A DNA stretch of 64,000 bases from Rahnella aceris (GTDB taxonomy: Bacteria; Pseudomonadota; Gammaproteobacteria; Enterobacterales; Enterobacteriaceae), in NCBI RefSeq assembly GCF_011684115.1, contig NZ_JAADJV010000002.1, positions 185,209-249,208 on the forward strand, read 5' to 3'. The notes below the pieces were generated by a model, which was given only the letters and a program-made list of their open reading frames with translations, was not told the DNA's origin and did no database searches. How positions within the stretch are numbered: position 1 is the stretch's first letter; every line of letters begins with the position of its first letter. A program made the position numbers and the translations under genes. Below are positions 18,411-26,064 of this stretch, in pieces.

Positions 18411-19247
18411 TCACGCCTTGCCGGTTGACTGTGACAGATAATTCCCTTTCAACAGCTTCTCAATAATGACCATCAGGACTACGTTCGGGATCACCAGGAT
18501 CATTGAGACTACCGCCGCATCCGGGCGCACAAAGGAATAGCCGAGAAAAGAATAAAGAATGGTCGGCACGGTAATAAAATCTGGCGCGCCCAGGACGTAT
18601 GAAATGCTGAACTCTTCTAAACTGCGCACCAGACAAAAAATCAACGCGGCCAGGAAACTGGGCTTGAGCATCGGTAAAAAAGCATTGCAGAACGTTCCCC
18701 AATGGCTGGCACCGAGATCGCGACTGGCATCAATTAAATCCTGCGGCACCGCTTTAAACCCTGCGGACATAATGCGAATCGAGTAAGGCAGTGTCAGCAC
18801 AGTGTGCCCTAACACGATGCTGATAAACGGGTTGCTGATATTCAGATTCATCAGCATGGCGCTGAAGAAAATCCCGATGATCATACCTGGCATGACCAGT
18901 GGGATCAGCGTGAGCATTTCCGCAACGGCTTTGCCCCGAAAAGTCATGCGCCCAAACGCATAAGCGGTGGGTAACGACAGCAGTAAACTCAGCATCGCCA
19001 CGGCGGGCGCAATGGTGTAGCTGTTAAAGAGGGCTTCTGACAGCGAAGTTTGCTGCCACACCTGTATCCAGCGGTTAATCGACAACACTTGCGGGAATAA
19101 GTCCGGGTAGCTCCACGGGTGTTGCGGGTCAACCAGCGACCATAAGATAGCCATTGAAAATGGCAGTCCAAGCCAGACCAGATTGACCAGAATAAAGAAC
19201 AACAGTGAAATCGTGACGATCAGGCGTCCATTCGCCGTGCGGTTCAT
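18411..19247 (-). CDS. ABC transporter permease (PotC-like, second subunit)
   Basis: Inner-membrane permease of the same importer, 278 aa with about six spans. The cytoplasmic coupling loop (EAA motif) reads ASRDLGASHWGTFCNAFLPML, the site where the ATPase docks. The sequence resembles the second permeases of polyamine, ferric and 2-aminoethylphosphonate transporters. Its ATG overlaps the stop of the preceding permease by 4 bp (ATGA), implying translational coupling, and the binding-protein gene follows after 24 bp. Confidence 0.88.
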   Translation of the reverse strand: MNRTANGRLIVTISLLFFILVNLVWLGLPFSMAILWSLVDPQHPWSYPDLFPQVLSINRWIQVWQQTSLSEALFNSYTIAPAVAMLSLLLSLPTAYAFGRMTFRGKAVAEMLTLIPLVMPGMIIGIFFSAMLMNLNISNPFISIVLGHTVLTLPYSIRIMSAGFKAVPQDLIDASRDLGASHWGTFCNAFLPMLKPSFLAALIFCLVRSLEEFSISYVLGAPDFITVPTILYSFLGYSFVRPDAAVVSMILVIPNVVLMVIIEKLLKGNYLSQSTGKA

Positions 19248-20107
19248 TTGACCTCTCCTTTGCGGGTGGCGAGCGGTGTCAGGAGGATGGCGATAAGCAA
19301 GGTACCCAATGCTGCCGTCAGCATGATAATCACGGCAATAACCGCAGAGTTATTCCATTCGCCGTATTCCATGGCCGTGGCCTGCATCAGGCGAGCCAGC
19401 GAGTAGGTATTGCGCGGACCAGCGACGGAGAAGAAGGCAAAGTCGCCCAGCGCACCGATAAAAATAAGGATCAGGGACACTTGCACTGCGGGTAACGTCA
19501 GGGGAAAGATAACGTCCCGAAAACAGCGCCAGCGGCTGGCACCCAGGTTACTCGCCGCGTCCAGTACATCGGTACGGATTGCGTTAACTGAGCCACCGAC
19601 CAGAATCAGCGCGAACGGCAGATTCTTCCAGATTTGTAAGATAACGACGCCCCAGCCAAAGTCATCGTTCTGCATACGCAGCGGTTGATCAATAACGCCC
19701 AGCGCCAGCAATAGCTCATTGATCACGCCGTGATAAGCAATAATATTGATGAACAGAAATGCCGCCACGAGGCCGGGAATAAACATCGGCGCACGCAAAA
19801 CAGCAACGATACCTTCTTTCGCCACCAGCGGCTGACGGAGCCACAACGCCAGCGGGTAAGAGAGCAGCACCGCACCGAAAGCCCCCAATATTGAGACTTT
19901 AACCGAATAGATCAGCGCGCTGTGCAGCACCGGATCTTGTAATACGTTTTGCCAGTATTCGAGCGAAAACTGGCTGTCGCCGGAAAGATTGAAATAGCCG
20001 ATGCTTTGTACCAGCACCACGTAAAAGGTCGATCCCATCAGCAACACAATGGTGCCTAGTCCACTGATCATCAGCAGCCAGGCGGTCAGCTCATTACGCC
20101 ATTTCAT
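19244..20107 (-). CDS. ABC transporter permease (PotB-like, first subunit)
   Basis: Inner-membrane permease, 287 aa, six predicted spans with the EAA coupling loop AASNLGASRWRCFRDVIFPLT. It overlaps the end of the ATPase gene by 14 bp and the start of the next permease by 4 bp, so all four genes form one tightly coupled operon (ATPase, permease, permease, binding protein). The two different permeases point to a heterodimeric importer of the PotBC/PhnUV kind. Confidence 0.88.
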   Translation of the reverse strand: MKWRNELTAWLLMISGLGTIVLLMGSTFYVVLVQSIGYFNLSGDSQFSLEYWQNVLQDPVLHSALIYSVKVSILGAFGAVLLSYPLALWLRQPLVAKEGIVAVLRAPMFIPGLVAAFLFINIIAYHGVINELLLALGVIDQPLRMQNDDFGWGVVILQIWKNLPFALILVGGSVNAIRTDVLDAASNLGASRWRCFRDVIFPLTLPAVQVSLILIFIGALGDFAFFSVAGPRNTYSLARLMQATAMEYGEWNNSAVIAVIIMLTAALGTLLIAILLTPLATRKGEVK

Positions 20108-21185
20108 CGTGCCCCTCCACTACTGGCTCGAGGAAGTGAATCGCATCCTCGGGTAAACGGAAGCAAACCCGCGCCCCGCTTTCGGCCTGCGGTTTTTTGA
20201 CCAGTTGCAGACGTACCGACAATTTACCGTCATCGTTATCGCCCCATGCTTCGGTCAGGTTGCCCATAAACGCCATTTTGCGCAGCGTGAGGAAGAAATG
20301 GTTATCGCCGGTTTGTGGTTGCGGCACAAAGCGCGCATCTTCAGGCCGCCAGCAGATATAGCAATGCTCAGCGAGCGGAGGACGCGGAGAACGTACGTAA
20401 AACTCACCTAACTGGCAACGAACCCGATAAAAACCAGGCTGTTCCGCAGGAGTGATGTGGGCGATATCGATATTGGCTGCACCAATAAAATCAGCGACGA
20501 AACGGTTAGCAGGACGGTAATAAATCTCTTCTGGCGGCCCAATTTGCTCCACGTTGCCCGCATTGAGCACCACGATCTTATCGGACATGGTCAACGCTTC
20601 GGCCTGATCATGGGTGACATAAATGGACGTGAGTTGATATTGCCGCTGTAACTCTTTGATTTCAAAACGCACACTTTCACGCAGTTTCGCATCCAGATTG
20701 GACAGCGGCTCGTCAAACAACACCACATCCGGGCGCGTAACCATCGCTCTGGCCAGTGCCACGCGTTGCTGCTGCCCGCCAGAAAGTTGCACCGGCATTT
20801 TCAGGTGCTGATCCTGCAAGCCAACCTGCTTCAACGCCTCCGCCAGCCGCAGTTGCTGCTCGGCAAGAGGTAAGCGTTTTTGCTTCAAACCAAAACAGAT
20901 GTTATGCGCCACATTCAGGTGCGGAAACAGCGCGTACGACTGAAAACACATTGCGGTGTTGCGCTTTTCCGGCGGCAAATTATTAACGGATTGCCCGTTA
21001 ATCAGAATGCGTCCGCTGTCTGGCTGATGAAACCCGCCGATCATTTTGAGCAGCGTGGTTTTGCCACAGCCGCTCGGGCCAAGCAGGGTGACAAATTCAC
21101 CTTCCTCGGCGGTGAAGGAGATCTCGCGGGCGGCGTAAAACGCGCCAAATTGCTTTGTAACCTGTTCCAGTGAAAGCGTCGACAT
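20094..21185 (-). CDS. ABC transporter ATP-binding protein (PotA/FbpC/UgpC-like)
   Basis: Cytoplasmic ATPase that energises the importer. 363 aa: the nucleotide-binding domain (1-235) has Walker A GPSGCGKTT, Q-loop CFQSYALFPHL, signature LSGGQQQRVALARAM, Walker B DVVLFDEPLSNLD and the H-loop YVTHDQ; residues 240-363 form an OB-type regulatory domain as in sugar and polyamine ATPases. ATG 21185 is chosen over TTG 21194, whose spacing to AGGA is only one or two bases. First gene of the operon; a 23-bp palindrome lies 33 bp upstream. Confidence 0.92.
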   Translation of the reverse strand: MSTLSLEQVTKQFGAFYAAREISFTAEEGEFVTLLGPSGCGKTTLLKMIGGFHQPDSGRILINGQSVNNLPPEKRNTAMCFQSYALFPHLNVAHNICFGLKQKRLPLAEQQLRLAEALKQVGLQDQHLKMPVQLSGGQQQRVALARAMVTRPDVVLFDEPLSNLDAKLRESVRFEIKELQRQYQLTSIYVTHDQAEALTMSDKIVVLNAGNVEQIGPPEEIYYRPANRFVADFIGAANIDIAHITPAEQPGFYRVRCQLGEFYVRSPRPPLAEHCYICWRPEDARFVPQPQTGDNHFFLTLRKMAFMGNLTEAWGDNDDGKLSVRLQLVKKPQAESGARVCFRLPEDAIHFLEPVVEGHDEMA

Positions 21186-21217
21186 AGTGTACAAATCCTG
21201 TGTTAATACTCCGGCAA

Positions 21218-21240
21218 TTAAATTTACACACTAAATATAA
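21218..21240. promoter_or_regulatory. Palindromic operator candidate before the ABC operon
   Basis: TTAAATTTA-CACAC-TAAATATAA: 9-bp arms separated by five bases with one mismatch. The same 9+5+9 layout and nearly the same arms recur at 21357-21379. Its place 33 bp before the ATPase start fits a repressor site over the promoter. The likely ligand is the ROK regulator encoded at 22267; AT-rich inverted repeats are usual for ROK repressors such as NagC and Mlc. Confidence 0.6.
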
Positions 21241-21356
21241 AATTTATGTGACAAAGATCCTCAAAATCAAAACCAAGCCATAAAAACACAAAAACTAATT
21301 ATTTATCATAATGTTGAATAATAAAAATAATCACTATAATTATTTTATTCCCATAA

Positions 21357-21379
21357 TTAAATTTAAAGAGTAAATTTAA
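21357..21379. promoter_or_regulatory. Palindromic operator candidate before the GDPD-ROK operon
   Basis: TTAAATTTA-AAGAG-TAAATTTAA: perfect 9-bp arms around five bases, 34 bp before the phosphodiesterase start codon. Second copy of the site at 21218-21240; the centres are 139 bp apart, so both divergent transcripts could be controlled together, perhaps by a DNA loop. Confidence 0.62.
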
Positions 21380-21413
21380 TGGCCATATGTTCACACCATA
21401 AAAGGAACAGGCA

Positions 21414-22244
21414 ATGGCGTTTAACTTTCATCAGGCCGCACAAGGCATCGTGCTGGCAAACAGTCACCGCGGCTACTCCAGCCGTTATCCGGAAAACACT
21501 CTGCCCGCGTTTATCGGGGCAAAAGAGGCAGGGACTCATTGCATTGAGTTAGATATTCATCTGACCGCAGATAATCATCTGGTGGTCACACACGATCACC
21601 GCATTGATCGCGTGTCGACCGGCACAGGTTTTGTCGAGCAAATGACGCTCGCGCAGTTACGGCAATTTGATTTCGGCGTTAAATACCATGCGCAATTTGC
21701 GGGCACGCCGATCCCTTTATTGCAGGATATTCTGCGTTGGGCGGTAGAGAATGGCATGGGCCTGATCGTGGAAGTGAAGCAACGTCGTCGACATGACGAA
21801 TTTGTGTATCATCTGGTTGCCTTGTTGCAGTCAATGCCAGAGGCGCTGTCACATATTCAGTTGCTGGGGTTTAATCATGTGTTGATTAACCGCGTCAAAG
21901 CCCTGATCCCAGATTTAGCATTGCAGGTCGTGACGCTGGAGCGTTACAACAATCAACTGGCCGCCGTGCAGCATTCCCATGCCAGTTGCGTCTGTTTTGA
22001 ATATGAGTTCGCCCATGTTGACGATCTTCGGGCCTATAAACAGGCGGGACTGGGGGTACGCATGTACCTGCATGAAGTGAAAAATGGCATGACGCCACTG
22101 GAGCAGTACCAGCACAAATTCGGGTATGATAGTCGCCCCGAGATCATGGGCTGGCTGCGTGAAGGTCTGATCGATATGCTCAGCCATGATGATCTTCCGT
22201 ACCTGCAGGCGCTGATAGAAGAAGCGGGACTGCGCTGGGCCTGA
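21414..22244 (+). CDS. Cytosolic glycerophosphodiester phosphodiesterase (GDPD family, UgpQ-like)
   Basis: Predicted to hydrolyse glycerophosphodiesters to an alcohol and glycerol 3-phosphate. 276 aa, single TIM-barrel GDPD domain, no signal peptide. Catalytic signatures are in order: NSHRGYSSRYPENTLPAF (the His-Arg and Glu of the active site), CIELDIHLTADNHLVVTHDH (metal-binding Glu and Asp plus the catalytic His-Asp) and LIVEVKQ. Towards the C-terminus the barrel end is less typical. ATG 21414 follows AAAGGAACAGGCA. It is divergent from the importer operon and 22 bp before the ROK gene, matching the E. coli logic of an importer (Ugp) paired with UgpQ. Confidence 0.9.
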   Translation: MAFNFHQAAQGIVLANSHRGYSSRYPENTLPAFIGAKEAGTHCIELDIHLTADNHLVVTHDHRIDRVSTGTGFVEQMTLAQLRQFDFGVKYHAQFAGTPIPLLQDILRWAVENGMGLIVEVKQRRRHDEFVYHLVALLQSMPEALSHIQLLGFNHVLINRVKALIPDLALQVVTLERYNNQLAAVQHSHASCVCFEYEFAHVDDLRAYKQAGLGVRMYLHEVKNGMTPLEQYQHKFGYDSRPEIMGWLREGLIDMLSHDDLPYLQALIEEAGLRWA

Positions 22245-22266
22245 TAACAAAAACGATAGCCATATT

Positions 22267-23379
22267 ATGAATGTAAAACCTGACCGTCTGGAACTGCGTC
22301 CTACCCAACGTTTGCTGCTGGAGCTGATTCGTCGCCATGCACCGGTGACACGCGCCGAACTGGCGCGCTATTCAAATCTCACTGCAGGGGCAATCACCCA
22401 ACAATGCCGGGAGCTTTTATTTTCGGGTCTGGTTATCGAAGGCGAACGCAATATGGGGCAGCGCGGACAACCGTCGCTGCCCCTGCGGCTCAATCCTGGC
22501 GGCGCGTGTGCGGTCGGGCTGGCTTTCAGCCCTGGCTTTATCGACATGACGCTGGTCGATCTCAGTGGCCGCAAACTGTTCAGTATTTCTGAGCCTCATC
22601 AGGAAAATCAGCCGCTTGCCACCACACTAAAACAGATTAAAAACCTGGTGGAGCAGACGTTAAAAAAACGCCAGCTTAAACATGCGCGCATCCTCGGCAT
22701 GGGGTATGCCGTGCCGGGTTTTCTCAAGCCCGATGGCAAAAAGCGTCACTGTGTGGCCTGGCTTTCAAGCTGGCGCGATGTCGACCTGCAACAGGCGTTT
22801 GAGGACAATTTGCCCTGGCCGACATGGGTTGAAAACAACGCCAATGCCTCGGCGATTGGCGAGCTGTATTCAGGTACGTGGAATTCCTATCGTGACATAA
22901 CCTTTATCGATCTCGGCTACGGGATCGGTGCCGGGATTATCGCCGATGGCAAACTCCTGCGCGGCGGGTTTCTGAATGCCGGTGAAGTCGGTATGGCATT
23001 TCCCGGCGATAAACCGCGTCCATCCTATAAAGATCTGGTCGCGACGCTCACACAAGCAGGGTTAAGCGAAGCGCAACTACCGGCACTCACCGCAGAACAG
23101 CATCCCTTGCTGGAAGTCTGGTTTTCACGCTGTTGCGATCAGGTCGAGCAGAGCATCATGGGATGTCTGCAATGGCTGGATCCACAGTTGATTATTTTAG
23201 GGGGTGCCATGCCGAAAACCATCACTGAAAGGCTGACTGAGGTTTTAACGCAAAGGCTCGATGCCAGGCTTGATCCAGACCGCCCGAAAGTCCGGCTGGC
23301 GAACTCCCCGATGGGTGCCGAAAGCGCCTCGTGGGGCGCGGCGATGATCCCGTTGTATCAGGTGATTAATCAGGCATAG
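22267..23379 (+). CDS. ROK-family transcriptional regulator
   Basis: Probable repressor of the flanking operons. 370 aa: an N-terminal winged helix (about 10-65, with HAPVTRAELARYSNLTAGAITQ) followed by a ROK sugar-kinase fold (about 75-370) with the phosphate-type loop IDLGYGIGAGII and GGAMP. The zinc motif of typical ROK proteins (GHxxxx...CxCGxxGCxE) is missing: after GEVGMAFPG comes unrelated sequence, so ligand sensing may differ. It forms a two-gene operon with the phosphodiesterase 22 bp upstream. The effector could be glycerol phosphate or another product of the pathway; this is inference. Confidence 0.88.
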   Translation: MNVKPDRLELRPTQRLLLELIRRHAPVTRAELARYSNLTAGAITQQCRELLFSGLVIEGERNMGQRGQPSLPLRLNPGGACAVGLAFSPGFIDMTLVDLSGRKLFSISEPHQENQPLATTLKQIKNLVEQTLKKRQLKHARILGMGYAVPGFLKPDGKKRHCVAWLSSWRDVDLQQAFEDNLPWPTWVENNANASAIGELYSGTWNSYRDITFIDLGYGIGAGIIADGKLLRGGFLNAGEVGMAFPGDKPRPSYKDLVATLTQAGLSEAQLPALTAEQHPLLEVWFSRCCDQVEQSIMGCLQWLDPQLIILGGAMPKTITERLTEVLTQRLDARLDPDRPKVRLANSPMGAESASWGAAMIPLYQVINQA

Positions 23380-23393
23380 CGCACTATGCCTGA
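23370..23393. terminator. Convergent hairpin between the ROK gene and the secreted GDPD gene
   Basis: TCAGGCATAG (23370-23379) pairs perfectly with CTATGCCTGA (23384-23393) around CGCA. It includes the ROK stop codon and lies 10 bp beyond the stop of the facing gene. No T-run follows on either strand, so it is a weak or helper terminator. Confidence 0.5.
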
Positions 23394-23403
23394 CGACCGC
23401 GTG

Positions 23404-25815
23404 TTATATTGCTGTGCCGAATGACCAGTAATAAGGATCCGATAGCGTTGACGGTTTATCGACGTAGACATAGCCATAGGAATAGGCGTAATACAGTTTG
23501 CCCGAGTATGCCCAACCCAGGCTCATATGATGGGCATCAATTAGCGAAAACCAATCCTCACTGCCGCTTTTAGGTTGCATCTCCCACAATGTATTCTCCG
23601 AGGTGCAATCCTTTTTCCAGCCAACATAATCCCACGAATGGTTGCTCAACGCTGAGCGCAAGCATTGCTCCTTATTATATGCGGGTGAAATACGTACCCG
23701 TCCATCGGGTTGTCGTTTAACTGACATCCATGCGTAATAGCCGGCTCGCATCACCGCAATAGGTGGGTCGGGACGATAGGTCCATGCATAGGAATCATTG
23801 TTATTATAGAGAGCATAAGCATCTTTCTCGGAAGCCAGACTCTTGCCTTCCATGACTGCACTACCCAATTGCCAGGACAAAATCGATTGCATATAAAAAG
23901 AAGGTGTCCAGACATGTGGCGTTAATTTTCTATCAAGCACTCCAGTGCCAGAAAAATAAGTATTAATTGAATCCGTGTCGTCAGCCGTAATGACATTTGC
24001 GCCGATATCCCGCAGCCAGCCGAGGTTCATGCGATAATCATTTTTTTCTGCCGCTATTGTTGACGGACTGAGCTTATCCAGCACGCGGTAACAGCATGAT
24101 GAGTCGTTATTATAAAATGCTTCTCTGACCGAGATATCCTGCGGGATATTTTTGTCATAGACCGTTTCGGTGTAGAAATTTAAATTTTTCCATAACATGT
24201 AATCTGGTACGGGTGAGAATATCTCCAGCGCTTTCCCTGCCCCTTTAATTACCGCCACCATTTCAGCCACCGTACCACTCACCGTATTTGATAACTGGAA
24301 ATTGGCTGGCGCGTCATAGCTGCCCTGTTCATTTTGTTTGGTGCTCACTTCCTCAAAATCGGCGGAATCTTTAATTAACACAGAGACCATCGGGGCCAGT
24401 GTCGCTGGCGCGTTTGCCCATGCGCGAACGGCACAAACCGCCTTGCTATCGGAGATCCCGGCGGGACAGGCAAAGGTGGTGTCAGGCAAGTCATTTATTT
24501 TACTGGCATCATTAGGTGTAATCACCGGATCGATCATGATGGTGACCCCCGCCGGGATACCGGCGTTAATCAGTGCATTATTCCAAAGGTCTGGCGAGGG
24601 ATATTCCGCCATATTCACTTTCATAATGATCCGCTGTAACAGGTTGCTGCCCGAATACGTAACCGATTTATTATACAGGGCCAGTGCAGTGGGCATGATG
24701 ACGGAAGATGACTTGGTTTCGAGATAAATGAGTGACTGGCCATTATAGGCAATGTAATCATCTATCAGTTGATTGACCGTCGGTACCGTATACGTTGTCG
24801 GTTGTCGCGTGGCAACATTGACGAGGTACTTTTGCTGCAATTCTGCCAGTGTCAAACTACTCAGCGCCACATTCGGCCCGGAGTTCGCGATAGGATCATA
24901 AGTTGGCTCAAGCATCTTACCGATGTTGAGATCATGAAACACAACCAGTTCACCGTCTGACGTCGCGCGGACGTCCGTTTCCACGTTAGCGCGGCAACGA
25001 TCATAGGACAGATGAAAAGCACCGAGGCTGTTTTCTGGCTGCGTGTCATTAAAATCCTCTCGATGCTGGGCCGTGACTATTTGGTTATTCTTCGCAAGGT
25101 TGTTTTGTAATTCATTCAACAATGTCGCCGACGTTGGACATTCCGTGGCATTCTTCCTTAATTCAGCGACAAACTGCACCGTTTCAACCGTTGCCTTCCC
25201 TTGCGCATCATCACCATCCGTACCGGAAAGTTTGAAATTGCCGTGTTCCTGTATCGGGATATTTTGAATCGCGATGGTATCTTCCCGCGGCTGGTAATCT
25301 GAATTCATAAAGAAAGCCAGGTCAAAATAATAAGGCTCATCACTTTTCAAACACGATTTTTCATCGTCATCGCCAACATCATAGAGAAACGTCCAGTCTT
25401 TACTCGGGGGAACATAGCCCCCCATTTCCGGGCATTTTTTGCTATACATTTTTACCGCATAAAATATGCCGGGAATAGACGTGCCATAAAGTTGCACGTT
25501 TTTACCATTTATGGCGGTAAAAATATCTAATGACCCCTGATATCCGGCAACACTGCCTGAAAAAGCTTGCCCATCCTGACCTGCATTACAGGTTGAATGA
25601 ATCTCGGTTGAAGGAATATATTGCGTACTGGTTTGCGTGGTGAGTTGCTTAAAACCATTGGCAGGCGGCGCTTCATCAGTAATTACAATCGTATCGCTGT
25701 AGGTGATATTTACGTTTGATTGTGAGGTAAACATACATTCGGTTGCGGCCTTAGCCGACGGACATAATGACAATAAACATAATACGCTGAGCGTAGTCCT
25801 TAACTTAACGTCCAT
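23404..25815 (-). CDS. Secreted multidomain glycerophosphodiester phosphodiesterase with adhesin-like and ricin-like modules
   Basis: 803 aa with a Sec signal peptide (1-23). Three parts are visible. (1) Residues 25-222 resemble the lectin domain of fimbrial adhesins: paired cysteines, the strand LYGTSIPGIFYAVKMY and the closing strand VQFVAELRK. (2) Residues about 245-625 are a GDPD domain: QHREDF (His251), PEN (Glu261), VETDVRATSDGELVVFHD (Glu279, Asp281, His294, Asp295), YLETK (Glu366, Lys368), ending GANVITADDTD; a long insert with cysteines lies near 430-590. (3) Residues about 690-803 have a ricin-type pattern (EQCLRS ... GWKKDC ... LWEMQP). ATG 25815 is chosen for its GGAG and signal peptide over an open frame 41 codons longer. 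It faces the ROK gene and belongs functionally with the importer locus. I know no described protein with this domain set; the N- and C-terminal assignments are by eye. Confidence 0.78.
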   Translation of the reverse strand: MDVKLRTTLSVLCLLSLCPSAKAATECMFTSQSNVNITYSDTIVITDEAPPANGFKQLTTQTSTQYIPSTEIHSTCNAGQDGQAFSGSVAGYQGSLDIFTAINGKNVQLYGTSIPGIFYAVKMYSKKCPEMGGYVPPSKDWTFLYDVGDDDEKSCLKSDEPYYFDLAFFMNSDYQPREDTIAIQNIPIQEHGNFKLSGTDGDDAQGKATVETVQFVAELRKNATECPTSATLLNELQNNLAKNNQIVTAQHREDFNDTQPENSLGAFHLSYDRCRANVETDVRATSDGELVVFHDLNIGKMLEPTYDPIANSGPNVALSSLTLAELQQKYLVNVATRQPTTYTVPTVNQLIDDYIAYNGQSLIYLETKSSSVIMPTALALYNKSVTYSGSNLLQRIIMKVNMAEYPSPDLWNNALINAGIPAGVTIMIDPVITPNDASKINDLPDTTFACPAGISDSKAVCAVRAWANAPATLAPMVSVLIKDSADFEEVSTKQNEQGSYDAPANFQLSNTVSGTVAEMVAVIKGAGKALEIFSPVPDYMLWKNLNFYTETVYDKNIPQDISVREAFYNNDSSCCYRVLDKLSPSTIAAEKNDYRMNLGWLRDIGANVITADDTDSINTYFSGTGVLDRKLTPHVWTPSFYMQSILSWQLGSAVMEGKSLASEKDAYALYNNNDSYAWTYRPDPPIAVMRAGYYAWMSVKRQPDGRVRISPAYNKEQCLRSALSNHSWDYVGWKKDCTSENTLWEMQPKSGSEDWFSLIDAHHMSLGWAYSGKLYYAYSYGYVYVDKPSTLSDPYYWSFGTAI

Positions 25816-26019
25816 TGTTGCTCCATTTATATATCTAATGTAATTAAAACAATTAACCCCCTCCGTTTTAACATTGAATTTAAAATAAAATGCTACCAAG
25901 CTCACGAATAAAGCAATCAGACACCAAATATTAAACAATCAACGCATTAAACATATTCAATTTATATTTATCATTAACAACCTATTTGATATATAAATAA
26001 CTAGCACCTAATATCAGGC

Positions 26020-26046
26020 AAAAAAAAACGCCTCCGGAGAGGCGTT
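26020..26046 (-). terminator. Rho-independent terminator of lpd
   Basis: On the minus strand AACGCCTC-TCCG-GAGGCGTT (26027-26046) is followed by seven T. It starts 18 bp after the lpd stop. Confidence 0.93.
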
Positions 26047-26064
26047 TATCAGCAAAGGAGAAAA

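Noticed and set aside
21357..21379. Reading the TTAAATTTA palindrome as a promoter -10/UP element only
   Set aside because: The same 23-bp layout recurs at 21218-21240, which simple AT-rich promoter DNA would not explain.
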